The position numbers and the translations under genes are program-made. Under the pieces are notes generated by a model that did not search any database, was not told where the DNA came from, and was given only the letters and a program-made list of their open reading frames with translations. From assembly GCA_949286885.1 (NCBI GenBank), contig CASEEG010000079.1, forward strand, positions 1-55,856: a stretch of DNA of 55,856 nucleotides, in the 5' to 3' direction. Source of the stretch: an uncultured bacterium (GTDB taxonomy: Bacteria > Cyanobacteriota > Vampirovibrionia > Gastranaerophilales > Gastranaerophilaceae). Position 1 is the first letter of the stretch. Every line of letters begins with the position of its first letter. Below are positions 1-7,805 of the stretch, in pieces.

Positions 1-273
1 GTACCAATAGTATGGGAAATGAAAATTCAAATTGGAGTTCTTGTACCAAACGATAGAAATGCTCAATATATCCGCTCTCTAGATATAGAGCCAAAGTATT
101 TTGACGCAGGCATGTTTTATTTTTGCAAAACTGATAAAATTTATGAATATAATTCACTTGTGCCCAAAAATACCTCAGGCTATGTAATAAATTCATCAGA
201 GTGCCAAGATATTGATACTATTGAGGATTGGGAGGCTGCACAGATTAAATTCAGGATTTTACATAATGTATAA
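1..273 (+). CDS. pseF: CMP-pseudaminic acid cytidylyltransferase-like protein, C-terminal part (5' end outside window)
   Basis: The frame is open from base 1, so this is the last ~90 residues of a gene that starts upstream of the window. The end has the pattern typical of CMP-nonulosonate cytidylyltransferases (NeuA/PseF): an 'AGMFYF' stretch, where the family usually has 'AGQFYW', and a terminal 'DIDTIEDWEAAQIKF' block. The acidic residues of that block belong to the metal/dimer region in this family. The enzyme would use CTP to activate a nonulosonic acid to its CMP-sugar in the cytoplasm. The PseI/NeuB-like synthase at 2909 supports the pathway. PseF is preferred to NeuA because of these neighbours, but the N-terminal nucleotide-binding motif cannot be seen, so the sugar specificity is inferred. 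Confidence 0.75.
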   Translation, partial: VPIVWEMKIQIGVLVPNDRNAQYIRSLDIEPKYFDAGMFYFCKTDKIYEYNSLVPKNTSGYVINSSECQDIDTIEDWEAAQIKFRILHNV

Positions 274-1036
274 ATTAGGTTTAAAGCTCTGGTCTACAAA
301 TACCACTGATTATTTTCAAGAGGCGAAAAGATTATTCGACCAGAAAGTTTATGAATATATTGAACTTTATGTTGTTCCTAATACAATAAGTACGCTTGAA
401 AAATGGAAAAAATTGCAGATACCATTTGTAATTCATTGTGCTCATTTTGCACATGGCTTTAATCTGGCAAAAAAAGAGAAAAAGAATGAAAATTTAAGAA
501 TTTATAATGAAGCTAAAATTTTCGCAGATGAATTAAATGCAAAGTATATAATATTTCATGGTGGGATTGACGGAGATATTAATGAAACTGCAGAGCAACT
601 TGCATCTTTTAATGAAGCGCGTGCATTGATTGAAAATAAACCCTTTAGGGCATTGCCTAATAAAATGAACGGAGAATTTTGCAGAGGGTACAGCGTTGAT
701 GAGATTGCAATTGTCATGGAAGCTGCAGGATGTGGGTTTTGTCTGGATGTCGGGCATGCAATTTGTGCTGCTAATTCTCTTAATGTAGAACGATACTCTT
801 TTGTAAGAAATTTTTTAAGTTTAGGGCCTAAAATGTTTCATTTAACGGATAATACCGATATTAATTCTGAATATGACTCTCATCCTCATTTGGGTGAAGG
901 ACAATTGGATTTAGATAAAATTAAGAATATGTTGCCCAAGGGTGCTATAATAACGCTTGAAACAGTTAAGAATGAAAAAAATAAACTGGACGATTTTGTT
1001 AACGATACGGTTATGTTCAAAAGTATTGTTACATAG
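266..1036 (+). CDS. Sugar phosphate isomerase/epimerase-like TIM-barrel protein
   Basis: This is a 256-residue protein of the AP-endonuclease-2 / xylose-isomerase-like TIM-barrel family. Metal-ligand style motifs are visible: 'FHGG' near the middle, 'CLDVGHA' about two thirds in, 'HLTD', and 'HPHLGEGQLDL' towards the end. The ATG at 266 is chosen over the longer frame from 212 because it overlaps the upstream stop by only 8 nt and has AGGA at 253-256. The longer start would overlap pseF by 62 nt. Members isomerise or epimerise sugars or sugar phosphates with a divalent metal. The precise reaction is not known, but its place between cytidylyltransferase and synthase genes suggests a role in supplying or modifying the nonulosonate precursor. 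Confidence 0.75.
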   Translation: MYKLGLKLWSTNTTDYFQEAKRLFDQKVYEYIELYVVPNTISTLEKWKKLQIPFVIHCAHFAHGFNLAKKEKKNENLRIYNEAKIFADELNAKYIIFHGGIDGDINETAEQLASFNEARALIENKPFRALPNKMNGEFCRGYSVDEIAIVMEAAGCGFCLDVGHAICAANSLNVERYSFVRNFLSLGPKMFHLTDNTDINSEYDSHPHLGEGQLDLDKIKNMLPKGAIITLETVKNEKNKLDDFVNDTVMFKSIVT

Positions 1037-1133
1037 TTTGCTACTGTTTTGTTTTCATTATATTATTAATGGTGTGTAAAAAGGCTAATCAAGACTAAAA
1101 CTGTAAGTTGTTTTTCTATTTCGAGGTTAATAT

Positions 1134-2246
1134 ATGTTTAATATAAGGCTGGCTACTGCGGATGATATAGATAATGTATATTCTCTTTCCAATGATTCTA
1201 CGGTTCGCGCTTTTTCTTTCAACGAGTCAAAAATTCCCTATGATAGTCACGTAGTTTGGTATAAGGAAAAAATAGCTTCGCGCGATTCTTTGTTTTATGT
1301 AATCGAGTTTGACAGTAATTTTGCTGGGTACTGCAGGTTAGATAAAGATAACTATGACTGGGTTATTACAATACATATTCTTGAAAAGTTTAGATCGCAA
1401 AAGCTAGGTTCAAGGGCTTTAAATGAAGTATGTGCAATAAATTCTGAAAAAAGGTTGATTGCGTACGTTAAAAAAAATAATATAAATTCGGCATGTTTCT
1501 TCAAAAGCAATGGTTTTATTCCTCTTGGTGAATTTTTTGTGAAGGGTGTAAAATGTTTAAAATTTAAAAAACGTACAGGTAAAAATGTTATTGCGATATG
1601 TAATGACCTTTATAAATCAACAGGTGTTTATTCTAAAAAAAATGTTATTTATATTAATTCAAAAGATAAATTATCTTTAAAAAACCTATTGGAAATAAAT
1701 CCTGACTACGTTTTTTTCCCACATTGGTCATATATAATTCCTCATGAGATATTTGATAATTTTAATTGCGTGATATTCCATATGACTGATCTGCCATTTG
1801 GTAGAGGCGGTAGCCCGCTACAAAATTTAATTGAAAGAGGTATATATAAAACAAAAATTTCTGCGCTAAGGTGCGTAGAGGAACTTGATGCAGGTGAGAT
1901 TTTTCTAAAAAAAGATTTTGATATTTCTTACGGTAGTGCTTCTGAAATTTATAAAAAAGCAGGTGATCTTATATCTGTTATGATTGACGAGATTATCGAA
2001 AAAAATCCGTTACCAACTTGTCAGGAAGGAGAGGTAACTTGTTTTAATCGTCGTAAGAAATCTCAAAGCGATATTAAAGATTTGCGTTGTACTAAAAAAA
2101 TATATGATTATATACGAATGCTTGATGCGCCAGGCTATCCTAGAGCTTTTCTTGAGAGTAATGGCATTATTTATGAGTTTTATGGTGCAAGGTTCGATAA
2201 TGGTACCGTTGTGGCAAATGTAGAAATAAGGAATAAAAATGAGTAA
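1134..2246 (+). CDS. Two-domain sugar N-acyltransferase: GNAT acetyltransferase fused to formyltransferase-like domain
   Basis: This 370-residue protein carries two domains. Residues ~1-145 look like a GNAT N-acetyltransferase ('NIRLATADDIDNVY' start, a conserved 'KFRSQKLGSRAL' acetyl-CoA loop, and a 'ACFFKSNGF' end). Residues ~150-340 look like the hydrolase/formyltransferase core of the methionyl-tRNA/GAR formyltransferase superfamily: 'IFHMTDLPFGRGGSP' corresponds to the usual N-x-H-x-S-x-L-P..RG motif and 'ELDAGEIF' to the catalytic Asp segment. The His and Asp are kept, but the usual Asn two before His is Ile. GNAT proteins such as PseH acetylate the 4-amino group of pseudaminate precursors, so a linked formyltransferase suggests N-formyl variants. 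It overlaps the next gene by 8 nt. GAGG lies 7 nt before the ATG. Confidence 0.75.
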   Translation: MFNIRLATADDIDNVYSLSNDSTVRAFSFNESKIPYDSHVVWYKEKIASRDSLFYVIEFDSNFAGYCRLDKDNYDWVITIHILEKFRSQKLGSRALNEVCAINSEKRLIAYVKKNNINSACFFKSNGFIPLGEFFVKGVKCLKFKKRTGKNVIAICNDLYKSTGVYSKKNVIYINSKDKLSLKNLLEINPDYVFFPHWSYIIPHEIFDNFNCVIFHMTDLPFGRGGSPLQNLIERGIYKTKISALRCVEELDAGEIFLKKDFDISYGSASEIYKKAGDLISVMIDEIIEKNPLPTCQEGEVTCFNRRKKSQSDIKDLRCTKKIYDYIRMLDAPGYPRAFLESNGIIYEFYGARFDNGTVVANVEIRNKNE

Positions 2247-2946
2247 AAGAATTTTAATTGTCGCTGCTCATCCCGATGATGAGGTATTAGGTTGTTTTGG
2301 CACTGTGGCAAATTTCATAAAACATGGATGGGAAGCATATTCCCTAATTCTAAGCTGCGGTAAGACATCAAGAGGTACTGAATGCGAATCAGAAATTGAA
2401 CAACTTCAAGCTGAAATGGATCTTGCTAATTCTCTTATAGGAATCTCTAAAGTATTCCAAAGAGATTTTCCCGACAATTCTTTTGATACTGTTTCTTTGC
2501 TTTCCATTGTAAAAGAAATAGAAAAAATTAAATGCGAACTTAAACCTGAAATTATTTTTACACACAGTGCCTCTGATATGAATATTGATCATCAACTGAC
2601 TCATAAAGCTGTTCTGACTGCAACCAGACCTATGCAAGACGAGTGTGTTAAGACAATATATTCCATGGAAATTCCATCATCTACTGAATGGGGTTGTTTT
2701 GAAGCTGCAAATGCTTTTGTGCCAAATGTTTTTTTTGATGTTTGTGATACAATCGATTTAAAAATAGATGCTATGTCTAAGTATAAGTCAGAACTTAGAC
2801 AATATCCTCATCCTCGCTCTCTGCAGCATATTAAAGAGTTGGCAAGGGTTAATGGTGCGAAGGTTGGTCTTGGATACGCAGAGAGTTTTATGCTTATAAG
2901 GAGTATAAATGACAAAAACATATATCATAGCGGAAATGTCTGCTAA
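2239..2946 (+). CDS. PIG-L (LmbE) family N-deacetylase
   Basis: This is a 235-residue cytoplasmic protein with the hallmark 'AHPDDE' zinc/catalytic motif near residue 10 and a later 'NIDHQLTH' histidine motif, both typical of the PIG-L/LmbE deacetylase fold. Family members remove N-acetyl groups from amino sugars such as GlcNAc-PI, bacillithiol or mycothiol precursors, and lincomycin-type sugars. In this operon it probably frees an amino group on a nonulosonate precursor so that another acyl group (acetyl, or formyl from the upstream fusion enzyme) can be added. That role is inferred from context. It overlaps the GNAT-formyltransferase by 8 nt and the downstream synthase by 38 nt, so translation is probably coupled. 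AAGGA precedes the ATG. Confidence 0.85.
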   Translation: MSKRILIVAAHPDDEVLGCFGTVANFIKHGWEAYSLILSCGKTSRGTECESEIEQLQAEMDLANSLIGISKVFQRDFPDNSFDTVSLLSIVKEIEKIKCELKPEIIFTHSASDMNIDHQLTHKAVLTATRPMQDECVKTIYSMEIPSSTEWGCFEAANAFVPNVFFDVCDTIDLKIDAMSKYKSELRQYPHPRSLQHIKELARVNGAKVGLGYAESFMLIRSINDKNIYHSGNVC

Positions 2947-3916
2947 TCACTGTGGTGATAAAGAACTTGCAAAGAAAATAATAAAAGAGGCAAAGCACTC
3001 TGGTGCGGATGCTGTTAAAATCCAAACTTATACTCCTGATACAATGACAATTGACTGCAAAAATGATTATTTTCGTTTAAATTGCGGGACAATATGGGAT
3101 GGGACATATTATTATGACTTGTACAAAGAGGCATATACACCATGGGAATGGCAATCTGAACTAAAGAGTTATGCTGATGAGTTGGGCATAGATTTTTTTT
3201 CTACACCTTTTGATAAGACCTCCGCTGATTTTCTTGAAGATTTAGGTGTTGAAAAGTATAAAATTGCCTCTTTTGAAGCTATTGATTATGAATTTGTAAA
3301 ATACGTTGCTGCAAAAGGTAAACCGGTTATAATCTCGACAGGAATTTCTTCTTTTGATGAAATTTTGGAAGTAATTAATGTATGTAAATCTGTTGGAAAT
3401 GATGATATTACAGTTTTAAAATGTACTTCTGCTTACCCCGCAAAAATCGATGATATGAACATATTAACCATTAAAGATATGATTGAAAAATTTTCTCCAT
3501 ATAACGTGAAAGTTGGTTTAAGCGACCATAGCATGAGCAACGAAGTCGCTATTGCCGCAATTTCGCTTGGTGCCTGTGTTATTGAAAAACATTTTACGCT
3601 TGATCGTTCCTTAGGTGGGGCTGATTCCGATTTTTCATTAAATCCTGCGGAATTTTCAAAGCTGGTTGAGTCTGTTAGACTAACTGAGCGTGCACTGGGC
3701 ATTGTATCTTACGATATTAACAGCAATAATAGAATTTTAGCTCGCTCCTTGTTCGTTGTTGCTGATATAAAAAAGGGTGAAAAATTCACACCATTAAATG
3801 TCCGCTCAATAAGACCTAATTTTGGTTTGCATCCTAGGTATTATAGTGATATCATAGGTAAGTGTGCTAAGTGTGATATAAAACGTGGTACACCGCTAAA
3901 GTTTGAATATTTATAG
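2909..3916 (+). CDS. pseI: Pseudaminic acid synthase (NeuB/PseI family)
   Basis: This 335-residue protein has the NeuB fold. It starts with 'YIIAEMSANHCGD', the Pse-type version of the family's N-terminal signature, and continues through the TIM barrel ('VKIQTYTPDTMT', 'FFSTPFDKTS', 'KCTSAYPA', 'GLSDHS', 'EKHFTLD'). It ends in an antifreeze-like SAF domain ('ARSLFVVADIKKGE', 'IRPNFGLHP'). PseI condenses phosphoenolpyruvate with 2,4-diacetamido-2,4,6-trideoxy-altrose to form pseudaminic acid. The length and 'EMSANH' favour PseI over sialate or legionaminate synthase, though specificity within NeuB enzymes cannot be fixed by eye. AAGGAG stands 6 nt before the ATG, inside the end of the deacetylase gene. 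Confidence 0.85.
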   Translation: MTKTYIIAEMSANHCGDKELAKKIIKEAKHSGADAVKIQTYTPDTMTIDCKNDYFRLNCGTIWDGTYYYDLYKEAYTPWEWQSELKSYADELGIDFFSTPFDKTSADFLEDLGVEKYKIASFEAIDYEFVKYVAAKGKPVIISTGISSFDEILEVINVCKSVGNDDITVLKCTSAYPAKIDDMNILTIKDMIEKFSPYNVKVGLSDHSMSNEVAIAAISLGACVIEKHFTLDRSLGGADSDFSLNPAEFSKLVESVRLTERALGIVSYDINSNNRILARSLFVVADIKKGEKFTPLNVRSIRPNFGLHPRYYSDIIGKCAKCDIKRGTPLKFEYL

Positions 3917-3956
3917 CATGTTTTCTTTTGGATGAAATTATACAGTTGGAGTGAAT

Positions 3957-5399
3957 ATGGAGACAAATAAGAAAAATATAATATTGCTTGATGTGTTTGG
4001 AAATTTTGTTAATTCGATACTTGAAAACGAGCGTATTGATATTGCCTCTATGATAGTAGAAAACTCAGATATGGCAAAGTTTTATAAAGAAAAGCATGTC
4101 AATAGAATCAAGAGTTTTTATTACAGAATTTTAGAAAATAATGATGAGTTCAATGCTTTAAATAAGACTGATTATAATCTCAGTTATCAAGAAATTGAAG
4201 ACTTTCGTTCTACGCAATTGAAAGTTGAACATTATCTGCATCGTGAATTGATAGATATCAGTACAATACAGTACAGATACTTTCTTGCACTTGCTTATTG
4301 GCTTGACTTTTTTAATAAGAATAAAATAGATATGGTTTTTGCCGCACACATTGAACATGGTGGAATATGGGATTCTATTATTATTGATATTGCAAAGAAA
4401 AGAAATATACCTGTTTATGTTGTTTCTGTAACTACAGGAATTAGTCAACAGGACGAGGTAGATACACTGGTATGTTTAAATGATAACACTTTTATTGATA
4501 TTACTAAGTTTGAACTTGAATCTTTTAAAATATCAGATTATATTGAAAAATTAACTAAAAAATATAATCCATTAGTACAAAATTATTCCAAAAACGACAT
4601 TAAAGAAAAATTTGTTTTTGAACTCAAAAAAAAGATTCGTAGTTTTAAACAACGTAAAATCTCATTAAAAGATTATCATATGAGAACAAAAAATTATAAA
4701 TACTGGTATAATTTGTTTTCTGATGAAGTAAAAGATAATGATCAGTATTTAAGGGATCTGGGTGTAGTATACGATAAAATATCCACGCTGCCGGTAGAAG
4801 GTGAGAAATACATATACTTTTCACTTCACCTTGAACCCGAGGCAACAACAATGGCACGCTCTATTCCCTCTACTCAGTTATTTTTAATCAAGTGGCTTTC
4901 AGATGTTTTGCCTAATGATTGGAAAATTTACGTCAAAGACCACCCTGCTCAGTACAGCTTAAGTGGAGATTTGTTTTATTTTTTAAGAAATATAAATATA
5001 TACAGGAATTATGATTTTTTCAAAACCATTACAGATATTCCAAAAGTAAGGTTGATTAAGCTAAATCAAAGCAGTGACAAACTTGTAGAGAATTGCAAAG
5101 CCGTTGCATCTATCTCGGGCAGTGTCACTCTAAAGACTGTTTTTGAGAAAAAACCTTTAATTTTATTTGGGCAAGGGCTTAACATGATGGAAAATCTAAA
5201 AGAGGTTTTTATGATTGATAGTATTGCATCTCTAAAAGCTGCTGTAGATAAAATTGCTGGTGGGTTTAGCCCTGTTTATGATGACATTGAAGATGTTATT
5301 AAAAAATATGCTTTTTGTTTACCTGAATATTCATGTCAAAAGGACAGACCCCCTGTGGAAAATATTAAAAAATTAGTGGACATGCTCTTAAAGGATTGA
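3957..5399 (+). CDS. Capsule-type polysaccharide glycosyltransferase (KpsC/KpsS-like)
   Basis: This 480-residue protein ends in a segment resembling the capsular polysaccharide synthesis family that includes the retaining Kdo transferases KpsC/KpsS: 'LHLEPEATTMA' (~residue 290), 'DWKIYVKDHPAQ', 'VRLIKL' and 'ISGSVTLKTVFEKKPLILFG'. These match the donor-binding half of that fold. The N-terminal half is less conserved, with 'GGIWDSIIIDIAKKRNIPVYV'. A transferase of this family fits the nonulosonate cluster and might use the CMP-sugar made by its neighbours, which is inference. The longest frame starts with GTG at 3951, but that GTG is part of the likely ribosome binding site GGAG, so the ATG at 3957 is preferred. 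Confidence 0.7.
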   Translation: METNKKNIILLDVFGNFVNSILENERIDIASMIVENSDMAKFYKEKHVNRIKSFYYRILENNDEFNALNKTDYNLSYQEIEDFRSTQLKVEHYLHRELIDISTIQYRYFLALAYWLDFFNKNKIDMVFAAHIEHGGIWDSIIIDIAKKRNIPVYVVSVTTGISQQDEVDTLVCLNDNTFIDITKFELESFKISDYIEKLTKKYNPLVQNYSKNDIKEKFVFELKKKIRSFKQRKISLKDYHMRTKNYKYWYNLFSDEVKDNDQYLRDLGVVYDKISTLPVEGEKYIYFSLHLEPEATTMARSIPSTQLFLIKWLSDVLPNDWKIYVKDHPAQYSLSGDLFYFLRNINIYRNYDFFKTITDIPKVRLIKLNQSSDKLVENCKAVASISGSVTLKTVFEKKPLILFGQGLNMMENLKEVFMIDSIASLKAAVDKIAGGFSPVYDDIEDVIKKYAFCLPEYSCQKDRPPVENIKKLVDMLLKD

Positions 5400-5402
5400 T
5401 CT

Positions 5403-5984
5403 GTGAAATTTAAGTATTTTTTTAATAGAAAAAAGAGAAAACAAGAGGAATTTTTAAAACGTTTTCAGAAATATACTATCGGCAGTTCAAGCGTTCTGTA
5501 TCGCGAGGCTATAGTTGATAACTTTTCGCAAAATCCTGATAATATTATAATTGGCAGTAATACACATATTAGGGGCAGGTTACTTGTGTATCCGACATGC
5601 GGAAAAATTGAAATCGGTGATTATTGCTATGTGGGTGAAAATACAAATATTTGGTCCGCTTCGAGTATAAAAATAGGCAACAGGGTCTTAATAGCACATG
5701 GTGTCGACATTCTTGATCATAATACACATCCGCTGGACCCATTGGAAAGACATGAGCATTATAAAGCAATTATTACCTCGGGGCACCCGTCCTCAAAAAT
5801 TAATTGGTGCGAAAAACCTGTTTTAATAGGTGATGATGCTTGGATAGGTTGCAAGACAATTATACTAAAAGGTGTAACTATTGGTCGTGGTGCTATTGTT
5901 GCTGCAGGTAGTGTAGTTACAAAAGATGTAAGTGATTTTACTATGGTTGCAGGCAATCCTGCAGTATTTATTAAGGAAGTGTGA
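5403..5984 (+). CDS. Hexapeptide-repeat O-acyltransferase (left-handed beta-helix)
   Basis: The 193-residue product has the isoleucine-patch repeats of left-handed beta-helix acyltransferases ('IIGSNTHIRGRLLV', 'IEIGDYCYVGENTNIW', 'IKIGNRVLIAHGVDILDHNTH', 'VLIGDDAWIGCKTIILKGV', 'GRGAIVAAGSVVTKDV'). The 'DHNTHP' His segment and the 'AWIG..........VTIG.GAIVAAGSVVTKDV' end match the maltose/galactoside O-acetyltransferase (WbbJ-like) group. It would transfer acetyl, or another acyl group, to a sugar hydroxyl in the surface glycan. Translation starts at a GTG three bases after the previous stop. The next gene starts at or just after this stop, so it sits inside the operon. Confidence 0.85.
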   Translation: MKFKYFFNRKKRKQEEFLKRFQKYTIGSSSVLYREAIVDNFSQNPDNIIIGSNTHIRGRLLVYPTCGKIEIGDYCYVGENTNIWSASSIKIGNRVLIAHGVDILDHNTHPLDPLERHEHYKAIITSGHPSSKINWCEKPVLIGDDAWIGCKTIILKGVTIGRGAIVAAGSVVTKDVSDFTMVAGNPAVFIKEV

Positions 5985-5986
5985 TT

Positions 5987-6907
5987 ATGGGATTATTTAA
6001 GAAAAACGTTAGCAAAGCAGTTGCCAATAACTTTGTTTCAAAGGCTGAATTTCAGACATCAATGGTTTTGCAAGGCAGAATTTTATCTGAGTTGAACAGA
6101 GTCAAAAAATCAAAAAATATACAAGACTATGAATTTAAAGTTTTTTCACAAAACGGTGAGGACGGTATTATACAATTCTTGGTTAACAACTTAAACATTA
6201 ACAACAAAACTTTTGTTGAATTTGGTGTGGAGACATATATCGAAGCCAATACAAAATTTTTGTTGTTAAATAACGGTTGGTCTGGACTTATTATTGATGG
6301 CAATAAAGATGCCATGAATAGCATATCCATGTCAGATTTGCATTGGAAATATGATTTAAAATCTGTAGGTGCTTTTATAACTAAAGACAATATCAATGAA
6401 ATTATCGAGTCCAATGGCATACAAGGAGAAATAGGCTTGCTTTCTGTTGATATTGATGGAAATGATTATTGGATTTTTGAAAATATTCATTGTATCAGTC
6501 CGCAAATTTTGATTATGGAGTATAATAGCATTTTTGGCGATACCCATAAAATTACTGTACCCTATGATGAAAACTTTGTCAGAGGAAATAAGCATTTTTC
6601 GCATTTATACTATGGTGCTTCAATTGCTGCTTTGTGTGATATTGCTTCTAAAAAAGGGTATGATTTGATTGGCTCAAACAGTTTTGGTAACAATTTATTC
6701 TTTGTAAGACACGACTGCAATAAATTGGGCATTAAATTATCTCCTAGGGAAGCATATGTCAAAAGTAATTTTAAAGAGTCACGTGATCAAAACGGTGTGT
6801 TGAGCTTTTTGTCCCATCAAGATGGTCTAAAGCTCATTGAAAACGAAACTGTTGTTAACATAGAAGATAACAGATTTTACAAAATAGGAGATCTGTTTGG
6901 TGCCTAA
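5987..6907 (+). CDS. SAM-dependent methyltransferase-like protein (FkbM-related)
   Basis: This 306-residue protein carries a Rossmann-like methyltransferase core: 'TFVEFGVETYIEANTKFL' (motif I region), 'GWSGLIIDGNKDAM' with the acidic end of the second strand, 'GLLSVDIDGNDYWIFE' (an acidic motif common in FkbM-type enzymes) and 'QILIMEYN'. FkbM-like enzymes O-methylate sugars or other small molecules. The substrate here is not known, and some family members in glycan clusters are still uncharacterised. The open frame begins with GTG at 5981, overlapping the previous stop. The ATG at 5987 is preferred because AAGGAAG lies about 7 nt before it. It ends within the start of the epimerase gene. 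Confidence 0.6.
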   Translation: MGLFKKNVSKAVANNFVSKAEFQTSMVLQGRILSELNRVKKSKNIQDYEFKVFSQNGEDGIIQFLVNNLNINNKTFVEFGVETYIEANTKFLLLNNGWSGLIIDGNKDAMNSISMSDLHWKYDLKSVGAFITKDNINEIIESNGIQGEIGLLSVDIDGNDYWIFENIHCISPQILIMEYNSIFGDTHKITVPYDENFVRGNKHFSHLYYGASIAALCDIASKKGYDLIGSNSFGNNLFFVRHDCNKLGIKLSPREAYVKSNFKESRDQNGVLSFLSHQDGLKLIENETVVNIEDNRFYKIGDLFGA

Positions 6908-7805
6908 AATGCTAATAACCGGAATTGGCGGTTTTGTCGGTTCTAATTCTTCGAACTATTTTAAGGATAGCTATGAAATTTTCGGTATTGATAAAAATTC
7001 TCAAAACCGTTGTAATATCCTTAAAGGTCTTGTTAATCTTGACAATTTGAAAGCTTTTGGAGAAAAGTTTGATGTTATATTGCATTTTGCTGGAAGTGCT
7101 ACGGTTTTTGAGGCAGAAAATAACCCTTTGATTGAAAAAGAGAAAACCGTTAACTCTACCATTGATTTGCTTGAATACATGAGATTATATAATAATAAAG
7201 CAAAGTTGATTTACGCTTCTTCTGCTGCAGTATATGGAAATAATCATTCAGATGTTATTAAAGAAACAGATAATACCGATCCTATTTCTGCATATGGTAA
7301 AAACAAGCTCGAGGCTGAAAAAAAATGCTTTGAATATTACGAAAAATATGGTTTACATATAAACGTAATAAGGTTTTTTTCAATATACGGCGAGGGTCTT
7401 AAAAAACAAGTTTTGTGGGATTTTTCCAACAGATTATATGAAGCAAAGAGTCTTGTTATAGAATGTTTTGGTACGGGTGATGAGTTACGAGACTTTATTC
7501 ATGTTCAGGATGCTGTTAGATTTGTTGAATGCGTAATAGAAAGTGGTTCAAAAGGTGTTGTTTATAATTGTGCCTGTGGATGCGGTTGTAAAATAAAGGA
7601 AATACTACTGGAATTAGCGATGAATTACGTTGAAAATCCAAAATTAATTTTCGATAATAAAATAAGAGTGGGTAACCCGTTTTCTCTTGTCGCAAATATA
7701 GACAAGGCTAAAAATATTGGTTTTACGCCAAAAATCTCAGTAAAAGAAGGATTAAAAAGATATGCAAACTGGTACAAAAAAGAGCATCAGAGTCTATTTT
7801 CCTAG
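6900..7805 (+). CDS. NAD-dependent sugar epimerase/dehydratase (extended SDR)
   Basis: This 301-residue extended short-chain dehydrogenase has the N-terminal dinucleotide-binding motif 'ITGIGGFVGS' (GxxGxxG), the 'LHFAGSATV' strand, the 'ASSAAVYG' Ser and the catalytic 'YGKNK' (YxxxK) at about residue 143. 'DFIHVQDAV' and 'NPKLIFDNKIRVGNP' follow the pattern of UDP-glucose 4-epimerases and dTDP/UDP-sugar dehydratases. It would remodel a nucleotide sugar for the glycan. Start choice: AGGAG at 6886-6890 suits the GTG at 6900 (or TTG 6897), while the first ATG is 6909. It overlaps the previous gene by 8 nt and the following glycosyltransferase by 44 nt. Substrate specificity cannot be assigned. 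Confidence 0.85.
   Translation: MPKMLITGIGGFVGSNSSNYFKDSYEIFGIDKNSQNRCNILKGLVNLDNLKAFGEKFDVILHFAGSATVFEAENNPLIEKEKTVNSTIDLLEYMRLYNNKAKLIYASSAAVYGNNHSDVIKETDNTDPISAYGKNKLEAEKKCFEYYEKYGLHINVIRFFSIYGEGLKKQVLWDFSNRLYEAKSLVIECFGTGDELRDFIHVQDAVRFVECVIESGSKGVVYNCACGCGCKIKEILLELAMNYVENPKLIFDNKIRVGNPFSLVANIDKAKNIGFTPKISVKEGLKRYANWYKKEHQSLFS

Noticed and set aside
212-265. Longer start of the TIM-barrel gene
   Set aside because: It would overlap pseF by 62 nt and adds residues unlike the family; ATG 266 has a better ribosome binding site.
6127-6604. Minus-strand open frames inside the methyltransferase-like gene, and similar ones across the glycan operon
   Set aside because: They are shadow frames in AT-rich genes, without ribosome binding sites or family resemblance.
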